DNA of 61,615 nt from a bacterium. GTDB taxonomy: Bacteria; Krumholzibacteriota; Krumholzibacteriia; LZORAL124-64-63. The stretch lies in NCBI GenBank assembly GCA_020049465.1, contig JAIFKS010000053.1, positions 1 to 61,615 of the forward strand. Reading direction: 5' to 3'. A program made the translations under genes and the position numbers. The notes beneath the pieces are model-generated. The model ran no database searches. It had not been told where the DNA came from and saw only the letters and a list, made by a program, of their open reading frames with translations. Below, in pieces: positions 27,601 to 37,909 of this stretch (its first letter is position 1; the number at the start of each line of letters is the position of its first letter).

Positions 27601-30354
27601 TCAGGGCTCGCCCGCCAGCGGCAACCGCGGCCAGGATCCGACGCCGGCCTCGTCGCTCTCGACGATGACGGCGTCGAGCAGGGTCTCCACGCGAACACCC
27701 GTGTTCTGCTGGTGCAGCGCCACCAGCGCCCGGTTCCAGCCGTCCAGCCACGTTTCCAGCGTGGCGCGCTGCTGCGGACTGCCGGCAAACCGGATCACCA
27801 GGTCGATGTCGCTCTCCGGCCCCGCGCGCCCGTCGGCCACCGAACCGCGCAGGTGCACCGCCACGACGCCGCTCGTCGCCGGATCCAGCCCGCGCGCCAG
27901 GTCCTCGGCCACCTCGCGGCGCCAGCGCGCGTGCCTAAGGGGCGAACCGGTGGCGGCCGTCGCGCCGCGCCCCACGACCCGCCGCTCTCCCGGTTCCTCC
28001 AGAACGGCCATCGCATGCTCGAGATCGGCGTTCTGGTAGACGCGAAGCACGCGTCCGCCCGAGGCCGCCGGCACGTCGATCACCCGCACGCAATGCTCCA
28101 GCGCCGCGTGGTCCGGCAGAAGTTCGGCCAGGCGGTTGGGCGCCGCCATCAGGAAGTCTTCCTTGAACACGACGCCCGGATCGTCCGGATACAGGGGCAG
28201 ATAGCGGATGCCGGCCTCGACCAGGTCCTGGAAGAAGTGGGTTCCGAAACTCAGGTCCGGCACGTAGTCGCCGCGTCGGCGCGCGACTTCCAGCAGCATC
28301 GCCGTGTTGTTGATGTCCGCGTACGTCACCGACACGCCCAGCTTGATGTCGCCGCGGCTGCCCCAGCGACCCGGCCCGATCAGGATGAACGATCGCTTGC
28401 GCAGCAGACCGTTGAGCGCGCCCACGACCCGGCCCACCGAGCGCATCGTCTCGGAGTCCGGCAACGCGGCGTAGGCTTCGGGCACGACGTAGACCAGATG
28501 CGTGATGTCCGGCACCTGACCGTTGGACACGAAGCGGTTGGCCGTGAACAGGACATCTTCCGGCCGCACGTCGTGCGGCAGCACGGACGGCGCCGTATCG
28601 CCGGACATCGCCTGCGGGCGGCACTGCACCAGGTAGAAATCCTTGCCGTCGTGGGCGAATTCGATATCGACCGGCGACTGCAGGTACATCTCCAGCGTCT
28701 TGAGCAGCGCCTGCACGCGCGGCACGAAGTCCGTGCCGTCCAGCAATCCGCGCATGTCGGCCACCAGATCGTCGTCGGCCGGATCGATCATGACACGCGA
28801 CACATGCTGCAGGTGCCCCTCGCGCAGCACCGAGAAGACGCGATCGATCAGCGGGTAGTCCGTCCCCACTTCCTTCAGCAGGACATCCAGGTCCACCGTC
28901 TCGAAGCGCGCGGTCTCCAGGTTGATCACGTCGGCGCGGCGGGGGCTGTAGCGCAGGGTCTCCTGCAGCGACGCGTGCGCGCGCAGTCCCTTGCGGCCGG
29001 GCACCGCCAGCACCGGGAAATCGTCGCCCACACGGTCCACCGCGCGCGTGCCCAGTCCCGGCACCAGCCGGATCAGTCCGTCCTCGCGGCGGATGCGCGG
29101 CGACCAGCGGAATTCGTTCAGGCTGAAGGCCACGCCGGCGAAGGCGGGCAGCCACCAGCGGCCCACGCGCGTGCCCACCACTTCCTGGATCAGGATGCCC
29201 ATTTCCTCGACGAATTCCTGCAGGCCCCGCTCCCGGCGGTACTCGATGGGGTCGGGACCGAGAATGGAGGCCCAGACCTCGGAGACGGCGTCCTGCAGCG
29301 CGAGCAGGCGTTCCTCGCGCGTGCCGCAGTTGGCGACGAACAGGCTCTTGTACTTGCCCGAGAACGCGGTGCCGAAGCGATCCTCCAGCAGGCTCGAACT
29401 GCGGATGATCAGCGGCACGTCCCCGAAGTAGTCCAGCGCGCGCGCCAGCCCCTCCACCAGTTCGGGCGGGAACGGGCTGTTCTTGAACAGCTGGATCATG
29501 TTCGGGTACTCGCGGCGGACCTGGCTGATGTCCTTGTACTTCTGGTCCATCACGTCGTCGAGGTCGTTCAGACGGATGAAATCCATGATGACATCGGACA
29601 CGATGTGCCAGGTGCGCGGCGTCTTGATGTCGCCCACGCCCAGTTCGCGCGCCTCGGGCTGGTCCAGGATCCAGCCGGCCAGCAGCAGGCCCGACGCCTT
29701 GCCGCCCAGCTTGCCATAGCAGCCGCGCGTCATGATGACGCGGTCCAGCAGATCGTGGAAGTCGGTGATGCGGGCCACTTCCTTGGCCACGTTGATGTAG
29801 TCGAGCTGTTCGGTCAGGAAACGCTGGATGAGAGAGACGCGCAGGCTCTTGAGCGTGCTCGGGGCCAGGCCGCTGCGCCCGCGCAGCACGTCGTTGTAGC
29901 GGCGGATCGCTTCGGCGATCTCGGGCATGGTGCTGCGCGGATCGCCCACCACCGTGCCGAAGAAGCTGGCCTCGTCCTCCTTGAGCCACCGCTGCAGCCG
30001 TTCGGAGATCTCCTCGTCGGGCAGGTAACGCGCCGCCAGTTCGAACGGGGCGCCCGTCATCAGCGGCGATTTCTCCAACGGAACCCGCGTGCCGGGCATC
30101 TTGTCGTACGGCGACTTGTCCCGGGGGACCCTGCCGTCACGCCGGGCGGCAGCCGCCGGACCCGCATCCACTTCCGTCAGCATGCCCTGGGCCTCGCTCA
30201 GGCCGATCGAGCAGAGATGATTCAGCATCTTGCGTGAAACGCGAACGAACTGCCGTCCGCGACCCTGACGGATCACTTCCAGCAGTTCGCGCCACGGCAC
30301 GGCCGCGAACGCGCGGCGGGAGTCTTCAGGCTGCCCGCCGCGCGTCACGTCCAT
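27601..30354 (-). CDS. PEP/pyruvate-binding (PPDK_N-like) protein fused to a nucleotidyltransferase domain
   Basis: 917 residues. Helical N-terminal part (1-200); then an ATP-grasp domain like the N domain of pyruvate,phosphate dikinase/PEP synthase, with GKLGGKASGLLL at 214-225 and LIIRSSSLLEDRFGTAFSGK further on. VDIEFAHDGKDFYLVQCRPQ ends that domain. There is no phospho-His swivel domain and no PEP-binding barrel. A family-specific segment follows (GPGRWGS 660-666, GTHFFQD with His 706), shared with the protein at 31742-34765. The last 100 residues form a nucleotidyltransferase-like unit, GSVADGRAGPESDIDLVIRF (837-856), with the paired Asp of the pol-beta superfamily. It starts one base after the gdhA stop. 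Function unknown. Confidence 0.75.
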   Translation of the reverse strand: MDVTRGGQPEDSRRAFAAVPWRELLEVIRQGRGRQFVRVSRKMLNHLCSIGLSEAQGMLTEVDAGPAAAARRDGRVPRDKSPYDKMPGTRVPLEKSPLMTGAPFELAARYLPDEEISERLQRWLKEDEASFFGTVVGDPRSTMPEIAEAIRRYNDVLRGRSGLAPSTLKSLRVSLIQRFLTEQLDYINVAKEVARITDFHDLLDRVIMTRGCYGKLGGKASGLLLAGWILDQPEARELGVGDIKTPRTWHIVSDVIMDFIRLNDLDDVMDQKYKDISQVRREYPNMIQLFKNSPFPPELVEGLARALDYFGDVPLIIRSSSLLEDRFGTAFSGKYKSLFVANCGTREERLLALQDAVSEVWASILGPDPIEYRRERGLQEFVEEMGILIQEVVGTRVGRWWLPAFAGVAFSLNEFRWSPRIRREDGLIRLVPGLGTRAVDRVGDDFPVLAVPGRKGLRAHASLQETLRYSPRRADVINLETARFETVDLDVLLKEVGTDYPLIDRVFSVLREGHLQHVSRVMIDPADDDLVADMRGLLDGTDFVPRVQALLKTLEMYLQSPVDIEFAHDGKDFYLVQCRPQAMSGDTAPSVLPHDVRPEDVLFTANRFVSNGQVPDITHLVYVVPEAYAALPDSETMRSVGRVVGALNGLLRKRSFILIGPGRWGSRGDIKLGVSVTYADINNTAMLLEVARRRGDYVPDLSFGTHFFQDLVEAGIRYLPLYPDDPGVVFKEDFLMAAPNRLAELLPDHAALEHCVRVIDVPAASGGRVLRVYQNADLEHAMAVLEEPGERRVVGRGATAATGSPLRHARWRREVAEDLARGLDPATSGVVAVHLRGSVADGRAGPESDIDLVIRFAGSPQQRATLETWLDGWNRALVALHQQNTGVRVETLLDAVIVESDEAGVGSWPRLPLAGEP

Positions 30355-30355
30355 C

Positions 30356-31645
<1,290 letters not shown>

Positions 31646-31741
31646 CCTCGTCACCCCGTGTTGAAGCCTGGGCGCATTCGGCCGCGCCCTGTGCCGTAAT
31701 GCCGGAAAAATCGCGGTCGGCGGCGGCGCAAGCAAGGAGAA

Positions 31742-34700
31742 TCAACCGATTTCAGGCATCCTTGCCACTCCTGTATCGACGCCCGGCCCGGCCTCGTCGC
31801 CGGCTTCCGGGCGCAACACGAGGCCCCGGCGCGTGCGGCCGTCGATCAGCACCGTCAGCGGCGCCCCCAGGCGCAAATGGCGCACGAAACGCCCCACTGC
31901 CGCGGCCGGCTGCGCGTCCAGCCAGTCCCAGTCCAGCCGTCCGCTGCCGGCGCCTTCGTTGACCGTCAGATAGCCCACCTGGAAGCAGGTCAGATTCTGG
32001 AAAAAATGCGATCCCTGGCTGGGCGTCACCGCGAACCCGTCCAGATCCGATTCCACGATCACGCGCGCGCCGGAAATCTGGTCCCAGCGCACCGGGATCC
32101 CCAGCCAGCGGTCCGACGAACCCCAGCGCCCCGGCCCCACCAGGAGATACGGCCGGGCGGCGGCCGTCAGGCGCCGATTGAAGTCGGCGATCTCGTCCGC
32201 CACCTCGCGCGTCAACGCACGGTCGAAGCCGGCCCGCGGCACGTACAGGACGTCGCGGATGTCGGCCGGACGGCCGTTGCCCAGCGCCACGTTGGTCGCC
32301 ACCAGGGCGTCCGGGGCCGCCAGCAGTTCCGGCGGGACCGAGGGCGCCTCGAGTCCCGCCGCCAGCGGCCGGATCTGCAGGAACCCGAACTGGTGGGGCA
32401 CGTCCTGCCCGTCGCCCAGCACGACCGCGAATTCGATCTCGACCTCGGCGCTCATGGTCCGGCGCCCCAGATCCAGCAGCAGCTTCATGATCTCGGCCAG
32501 CGGGAACGCCCCGGACTTGAGCACGCCGGCGAACGACAGCAGCCGCTCCCCGTCCCGATCCAGCCCGTCGTAGATCATGTTGTCGGCCGCGACGTAGACC
32601 GAACCGACGGGCGCCAGCGTCCCGTGCGCTTCGGCCGCGGCCAGGTCCAGCAGGCCCAGGTTGAAGTCGTCGCGCGGCCCCGGGTACTGTTCGGGCCGGC
32701 TGACATCCACGGCGAAGAACTCGCGCTGGCTCTCGTGCAGCCAGTCGTTCACCGTCCCGAACTGAGGCAACGCCAGGGGGCGCGCCGGACAGAACCGCAG
32801 CGCCTTACCACCGCCCACCACGGTGCGGCCCAGCCCCAGCGCCACCGTCACCACGCCGTCCTCCGGCTTCAGGTCGCCCGCCGGGTAGTAGTTCGCCGAC
32901 AAGCCCACTCCCGAGAAATGCGGATAGTCGTAATGACCGTGCCGGCGGCCGACCACCTGCTGCACGATCACCGCCATCTTCTCTTCCTCGATCCGATTGG
33001 CGGTGGCGTCGACGTAGCTCTTGGCCGCGCGCGAATACGTCGAGGCGTAGACCAGCTTGATCGCGTCGCAGAGCTGGTCGAGCCGGACCTTCAGATCCGG
33101 ATGGTTGTTCGCCAGCATGTAGGTGGCGTAGACGCCCGCGAACGGCTGGAACTGGCTGTCTTCGAGCAGGCTGCTGGACCGCACGGCCAGCGGATAGCGC
33201 ACCTGGTCCAGGAAGGCCTCCAGGTCGCCGTAGATCTCCGACGGCAGCTTGTGCGCCAGGCAGGCCTCGACGATGTTCCCGTCGTCCAGGTCCGACAGCA
33301 CCCGCTCGCGCAGGTGGGCCTGGTCGAAGAAGGTGTCGAACACGTCGGTGCCGATCACGGCCGTCGTCGGCACGCGGATGATGGTGCCGGGGAAGCGGTC
33401 GTTGATGCCGTATCCGTGCAGGATGGAATTGACGAAGGCCAGCCCCCGCCCCTTGCCCCCCAGCGAGCCGCCGCCGATCCTCACGAAGGCGCTCAGCGTG
33501 TCGAAGTGCCGGCGCGAGAAATCGGCCACCACCCCGCGCTGGCTCTCGCTGCGGAAGCGCGTGATCGTCTGGACCAGGAATTCCCGCAGATCCTCCACAT
33601 CCTCGAATTCGGTCACCTTGCGCGGCCGGATGGCCGCCGCCAGCTGGAATTCGGTGCGGGCCCGCAGCCAGTTCGAGAAGTGGTCGTGCGCGGCGTGGTG
33701 CCGCACCGATTCGGCCGGGACCGTGCGCAGCAGCCAGACCAGCGTCTTGAGGTCGGCGGCCCGGCCCACCTCGGTTCCGTCCGGCAACCGGAACACGAAT
33801 TCGCCGAAGCCGAAATTGTCGAGCATGAAGCGGCGCAGTTCCTGCAGCAGGGTGCGCGAGCGCTTCTGGATGAAACCGGCGCCCACCTGGTACGCCACCG
33901 CCGCCAGGTCGCCGTTGGTCGACTGCAGCACCGTCGGCGTGTGCGGATCGACATACTTCACGCGCCGGATGAACTCCAGGCCCGCGTCCTCGCGCGCGAC
34001 CCCCTGCCACGGGAAGCGGCCGTCGGCGATCACGCCCAGCAGCGAATCCTTGTAGCTCGAGTAGAGATCCCAGGCCTCCTCGAACGTACAGGCCAGCAGG
34101 ATCTTCGGCCGCGCCCGCAGGCGCAGGAGTCGATGGCTGAGATTGATGCCTTCGGCCATCAGCGACTGGGTCTGCTCCAGCACCTCGTTGTACAGCAGCG
34201 GCAGGTACGACGAGTAGAAGCGCACCGAATCCTCGATCAGCAGGATGCAGCGCACGTCGCCGTACCGCGTGTCGTGCGCCACGTTGCGCTCGTCCTCGCA
34301 GCACTTGATGATCGCCAGCAGCAGCCGCACGTCGCCGTTCCAGAGGAAGTAGCGGTCGATGCAGCCCATGCTGTCGGATTCCTGCAGGTGCTGCAGTTCG
34401 CGCGGACTGAACGCCAGGGTGTAGATGGGCACGTCGGCCAGCCGGCTGCGGATGCGGCGCGCCAGTTCGGACGCCGACATGTCGCCCAGGCGTGTCATGG
34501 TCACGACCATGTCGTAGCGGTGCACCTCGAGCAGCTTGATGGCCTCGTCGCCGCTGGCCGCGCGCGCCACGTGGGGCGGGTAGCTGAGATTCAGTTCGCG
34601 GTACTCGCTGAGAAGCAGCTCGGTGAGGCGACCACCCTCTTCCAGCGTGTAGGCGTCGTATTGCGAGGCGACCAGGAGGATCTCCTGGACGCGATACGGC

Positions 34701-34765
34701 ATCAGATGCCCGAATCCGCGGAAGATCGGGGCATCGGAATTCGGGCTGACAGGTGTGTTCGGCAT
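31742..34765 (-). CDS. Double-receiver PEP/pyruvate-binding (PPDK_N-like) protein
   Basis: 1007 residues. Two receiver-like domains open the protein: the first (about 25-140) has lost the phospho-acceptor (YDMVVTMTRLGD, Thr where Asp is expected), the second (about 170-305) keeps an acidic pocket (LLIEDS, 175-180) and Asp 248 in GVIADGRFP. A PPDK_N-type ATP-grasp domain follows, with GGGSLGGKGRGLAF (431-444) and RSSSLLEDSQFQPFAG (529-544). The C-terminal segment has GPGRWGS (877-883) and SHFFQNL (His 920), like the paralogue at 27601-30354. No swivel His domain or PEP barrel is present. Proteins of this layout are familiar from Bacteroidetes but their reaction is unknown. Confidence 0.75.
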   Translation of the reverse strand: MPNTPVSPNSDAPIFRGFGHLMPYRVQEILLVASQYDAYTLEEGGRLTELLLSEYRELNLSYPPHVARAASGDEAIKLLEVHRYDMVVTMTRLGDMSASELARRIRSRLADVPIYTLAFSPRELQHLQESDSMGCIDRYFLWNGDVRLLLAIIKCCEDERNVAHDTRYGDVRCILLIEDSVRFYSSYLPLLYNEVLEQTQSLMAEGINLSHRLLRLRARPKILLACTFEEAWDLYSSYKDSLLGVIADGRFPWQGVAREDAGLEFIRRVKYVDPHTPTVLQSTNGDLAAVAYQVGAGFIQKRSRTLLQELRRFMLDNFGFGEFVFRLPDGTEVGRAADLKTLVWLLRTVPAESVRHHAAHDHFSNWLRARTEFQLAAAIRPRKVTEFEDVEDLREFLVQTITRFRSESQRGVVADFSRRHFDTLSAFVRIGGGSLGGKGRGLAFVNSILHGYGINDRFPGTIIRVPTTAVIGTDVFDTFFDQAHLRERVLSDLDDGNIVEACLAHKLPSEIYGDLEAFLDQVRYPLAVRSSSLLEDSQFQPFAGVYATYMLANNHPDLKVRLDQLCDAIKLVYASTYSRAAKSYVDATANRIEEEKMAVIVQQVVGRRHGHYDYPHFSGVGLSANYYPAGDLKPEDGVVTVALGLGRTVVGGGKALRFCPARPLALPQFGTVNDWLHESQREFFAVDVSRPEQYPGPRDDFNLGLLDLAAAEAHGTLAPVGSVYVAADNMIYDGLDRDGERLLSFAGVLKSGAFPLAEIMKLLLDLGRRTMSAEVEIEFAVVLGDGQDVPHQFGFLQIRPLAAGLEAPSVPPELLAAPDALVATNVALGNGRPADIRDVLYVPRAGFDRALTREVADEIADFNRRLTAAARPYLLVGPGRWGSSDRWLGIPVRWDQISGARVIVESDLDGFAVTPSQGSHFFQNLTCFQVGYLTVNEGAGSGRLDWDWLDAQPAAAVGRFVRHLRLGAPLTVLIDGRTRRGLVLRPEAGDEAGPGVDTGVARMPEIG

Positions 34766-34774
34766 GGGTGACAG

Positions 34775-34802
34775 GCTATATGACGGACGCTTCGCCGGCC
34801 AG
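34775..34802 (-). promoter_or_regulatory. Possible promoter for the double-receiver protein gene
   Basis: Minus strand: -35 CTGGCC (34802-34797), 16-base spacer, -10 TATAGC (34780-34775). The start of transcription would fall only a few bases before ATG 34765, so translation may be leaderless or use ATG 34702 (MPYRVQEILLV). Confidence 0.3.
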
Positions 34803-34821
34803 CCTGAAGTTGCCGCAACGG

Positions 34822-34859
34822 GTTGAAAGCAAAGGGCCCGGGACGATCCCCGGGCCCTT
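34822..34859 (-). terminator. Rho-independent terminator after the lysine catabolic operon
   Basis: AAGGGCCCGGG (34832-34842) pairs with CCCGGGCCCTT (34849-34859), an 11-bp stem with a 6-base loop. On the minus strand it is followed by TTTGCTTTC. It lies 36 bases after the stop of the aldehyde dehydrogenase gene. Confidence 0.7.
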
Positions 34860-34894
34860 CGTGTTCGCCGGGGTCGTTACACCCCCGTCCGCTG

Positions 34895-36445
34895 CTAGGG
34901 CTTGAACTCGACGCCCTGGGCCAGGTGGATCTCGCCGCCCCAGTTGATCGTGTTCGTCTGGCGCCGCATGTAGGTCTTCCAGCAGTCGGAACCGCTCTCG
35001 CGACCGCCGCCGGTCTCCTTCTCGCCGCCGAACGCCCCGCCGATCTCGGCTCCGCTGGTGCCGATGTTCACGTTCGCGATGCCGCAGTCGCTGCCCTCGG
35101 CGCTCAGGAAGTGCTCGGCCTCGGCCAGGCTGTCGGTGTAGATGGCGCTGCTGAGGCCCTGGGGCACGCCGTTGTGCATGCGGAAGGCATCGCTCAGCTT
35201 CTTGTACTTCATGACGTACAGGATGGGCGCGAAGGTCTCGGTCTGGACGATCTCGGCCTCGTTCTTCAGCTCGATGATGGTCGGCTGCACGAAGGTCGGC
35301 ACGCCGAACGGCTTGAGAACCTTGCCGCCGTACAGGACCTTGCCGCCCTGCTTGACGGCCGCGGCGATCGCCTTCTCGAAGTCGGCGACGGCGCCCTCGT
35401 CGATCAGCGGCCCCATCAGCGTCGTCGTATCCAGCGGGTCGCCGATGCGCACGCGCTTGTAGTTGGCGATCAGCTTCTGCAGGAAGGTGTCGTACACCTT
35501 CTCCTGGATGATCAACCGGCGCGTGCTGGTGCAGCGCTGGCCCGCGGTGCCCACCGCCCCGAAGAAGGAACTCGCCAGCGCGCTGGTCAGATCGGCCTTC
35601 TCGGAGATGATGATGGCGTTGTTGCCACCCAGTTCCAGGATGCTGCGGCCCAGGCGCTCGCCGATGATGCCGCCGATCCGCTTGCCCATCTTCGTCGAGC
35701 CGGTGAAGCTGATCAGCGGCACGTCATGGTCGCCGATCATGATCTCGCCGACCGTCGAGCCCTTGCCGATGACCACGTTGGTCAGACCCTCGGGCAGGCC
35801 GTTGGCGCGGAACACCTCGTTGGCGATGTTCTGGCAGGCGATCGCGCACAGCGGCGTCTTGCTGGACGGCTTCCAGAGCACGCTGTCGCCGCAGACCCAG
35901 GCCAGGGCCGAATTCCAGGCCCAGACGGCGACCGGGAAGTTGAAGGCGCTGATGACGCCGACCACGCCGAGGGGCTGCCACTGCTCCATCATGCGATGGC
36001 GCGGGCGCTCGCTCTGCAGCGTCGGGCCGCTGAGCGTGCGGCTCAGGCCGACCGCGAAGTCGCAGATGTCGATCATCTCCTGCACTTCGCCGTGGCCCTC
36101 GGTCAGGATCTTGCCCATTTCCAGGCTGACCAGCGCGCCCAGCATGTCCTTGTTCGCGCGCAGCGCGTCGCCCAGCTGCCGGATAATTTCGCCGCGCCGG
36201 GGGGCCGGGAGCATGCGCCAGACCAGGAACGCCTCTTTCGCCGCCTTCATGACCCGCTCGTAGTCCGCGGCGTCGGCCTGCTCGATGCGCGCGAGCACCT
36301 CGCCGGTCGTGGGATTCTGCGAGACCAGCAGGTCTCCGCTGCCGGCGAACCATTCGCCGCCGCAGTTGGCGCCCTTCATGCGCGCCGACAGTCCCAGCGC
36401 CTTGAAGATGCGGGCCTTGGTCAGGGTCGGTTGCGTGTTGGCCAT
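34895..36445 (-). CDS. Alpha-aminoadipate-semialdehyde dehydrogenase (ALDH7 type)
   Basis: 516 residues, an NAD(P)-dependent aldehyde dehydrogenase closest in sequence features to the ALDH7/antiquitin group (about 510 residues): ISAFNFPVAVWAWNSALAWV, ILELGGNNAIII with the catalytic Glu, and VGTAGQRCTSTRRLI with the catalytic Cys. ALDH7 enzymes oxidise aminoadipate semialdehyde (in equilibrium with piperideine-6-carboxylate) to alpha-aminoadipate. The two genes upstream encode the enzymes that make this aldehyde from lysine, which makes the substrate assignment strong. It is the last gene before a terminator. Confidence 0.85.
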   Translation of the reverse strand: MANTQPTLTKARIFKALGLSARMKGANCGGEWFAGSGDLLVSQNPTTGEVLARIEQADAADYERVMKAAKEAFLVWRMLPAPRRGEIIRQLGDALRANKDMLGALVSLEMGKILTEGHGEVQEMIDICDFAVGLSRTLSGPTLQSERPRHRMMEQWQPLGVVGVISAFNFPVAVWAWNSALAWVCGDSVLWKPSSKTPLCAIACQNIANEVFRANGLPEGLTNVVIGKGSTVGEIMIGDHDVPLISFTGSTKMGKRIGGIIGERLGRSILELGGNNAIIISEKADLTSALASSFFGAVGTAGQRCTSTRRLIIQEKVYDTFLQKLIANYKRVRIGDPLDTTTLMGPLIDEGAVADFEKAIAAAVKQGGKVLYGGKVLKPFGVPTFVQPTIIELKNEAEIVQTETFAPILYVMKYKKLSDAFRMHNGVPQGLSSAIYTDSLAEAEHFLSAEGSDCGIANVNIGTSGAEIGGAFGGEKETGGGRESGSDCWKTYMRRQTNTINWGGEIHLAQGVEFKP

Positions 36446-36496
36446 GTCCTGTTTCCCCTCGTTGGAGCGCTGCTGCGGCCGTTGGCCGACAGCGGT

Positions 36497-36544
36497 TCAG
36501 CAGTCTACTCAGCAGCCTACTCGGCAGCCTACTCAGCAGTCTTG
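36497..36544. repeat. 12-bp minisatellite, four copies
   Basis: TCAGCAGTCTAC, TCAGCAGCCTAC, TCGGCAGCCTAC and TCAGCAGTCTTG in direct tandem order. The last copy covers the stop and final codons of the saccharopine dehydrogenase gene, so the array extends from its 3' end into the gap before the aldehyde dehydrogenase gene. Confidence 0.85.
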
Positions 36545-37852
36545 CCTCGTTTCCTGACAGGTGATACCCAGCGTTTCCAGTTCGCGCAGCACCGGGCCGT
36601 AGATTTCGGGACCGACCGGCCGCAGTACGCCGCGGACGCTGATCGCCCCCTCCAGGATCTGCCTGGCCGCCACCGCCGCCGGCAGGGAGACCGTGCGGGC
36701 CATCGCCGAATCGCCGCCCGGCTGCCCGCAGGCCACCAGGCTCGACGTCGTCCGCATCCGCGCGCCCGCGGCCGTGTCGGACAGGAACTCGTGGAACATG
36801 ACGACCATGTCGCGCTCCCCGGGCCGGTAGGAGAGCTTCTCCAGCATCGCGTCACCCAGCACGTCCAGGGGCGCCCGGGGTCCGGCCGGCAGCGGCGTCT
36901 CGTCCGCCAGCCCCAGCCACTCCAGGTTGGCCGGCGGCAGACAGCCCGCAGCGAGTCCCAGCTTCGCGGTGGCCGCCTCGCGAACGCCCGCGCCGGGCGC
37001 CGCGCCCAGCAGCGACCGCAGGTACTCCGCGCGCGTGGCTCCGCCCTCGCGCGGCTGGTCGTCCAGCAGCCCGAGCCGGCCGAAGCCGTGCAGCGTGTCG
37101 CACCAGCCGACGTTGCGCAGCGTGCCGCGGAACAGCGTGTCGATGTCCGCCGGCAGCCCGTAGGCCTCGAGGTAGACCAGCGAATCGCGGTTGGGGTACG
37201 CCTCGAAGTCCCCGGCGCCCGGCACGTGCAGCAGGTGCATGTCGCGGAACAGCCGGTTCGAAGGCACCGTCACCTCGCGACCCTCGCGGCGGTAGCGGGC
37301 CGAATTGCGGCAGGCCATCAGTACGCCGCGCGGCGCCCACGAGAACTTGTAGCCCAGGGGATTGTCGTTCGCCTCGGGCGCGGGCAGCCCGCCGCAGTAG
37401 GAACGGAACACGCGCAGGCGGCCGCCTTCGCGGGCGATCGCGTCGATCACGCGCATGGCCGACATGTGGTCGATGCCGGGGTCCAGCCCCAGTTCGTTCA
37501 GGAAGGTCAGCCCCGCCGCCTTCGCCGCGCCGTCCAGGGCCTGCATCGCCGGCGCCACGTACGAGGCGGTCACCAAATGCTTCCCGTGGCGCAGGCAATG
37601 GCCGGCCACGGTCGGGTGGAAGGCGTAGGGCACCAGGCTGACGACCAGATCGTGGGCGGAAACCAGATTCGACAGGCCGGCGTCGTCGGCCAGGTCGAAC
37701 CGGAGCGCTTCGCCGTGCGCGTGTCCGCCCACCAGCCGTTCGGCGTCGGCCGCCTCCAGACTGGTGACGGTCAGACGCGCGCCGGCGTCGAGCAGGTAGC
37801 GCACCAGGGGGCCGGCCACCATGCCGGCGCCGAGCACGAGGATCTTCGCCAT
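36533..37852 (-). CDS. Saccharopine dehydrogenase (glutamate-forming)
   Basis: 439 residues. Rossmann start AKILVLGAGMVAGPLVRYLL, then SLVPYAFHPTVAGHCLRHGK and NELGLDPGIDHMSAMRVID, the signatures of the Lys9/AASS C-terminal saccharopine dehydrogenase; YCGGLPAPEANDNPLGYKFS is diagnostic for this family. It splits saccharopine to glutamate and alpha-aminoadipate semialdehyde. It sits between the reductase that makes saccharopine (57 bases upstream) and the aldehyde dehydrogenase that uses its product. Its C terminus overlaps a 12-bp tandem repeat array. Confidence 0.9.
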   Translation of the reverse strand: MAKILVLGAGMVAGPLVRYLLDAGARLTVTSLEAADAERLVGGHAHGEALRFDLADDAGLSNLVSAHDLVVSLVPYAFHPTVAGHCLRHGKHLVTASYVAPAMQALDGAAKAAGLTFLNELGLDPGIDHMSAMRVIDAIAREGGRLRVFRSYCGGLPAPEANDNPLGYKFSWAPRGVLMACRNSARYRREGREVTVPSNRLFRDMHLLHVPGAGDFEAYPNRDSLVYLEAYGLPADIDTLFRGTLRNVGWCDTLHGFGRLGLLDDQPREGGATRAEYLRSLLGAAPGAGVREAATAKLGLAAGCLPPANLEWLGLADETPLPAGPRAPLDVLGDAMLEKLSYRPGERDMVVMFHEFLSDTAAGARMRTTSSLVACGQPGGDSAMARTVSLPAAVAARQILEGAISVRGVLRPVGPEIYGPVLRELETLGITCQETRQDC

Positions 37853-37909
37853 GGTCCGTCCCGACCTTTCCGCGCCCGCCGACTCGCGGGCCGCCCGGAC
37901 CGCCCCGGC

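Noticed and set aside
36497..36544. Possible CRISPR-like array
   Set aside because: Units are contiguous 12-mers without spacers and no cas genes occur; the same applies to the 19-bp and 20-bp arrays.
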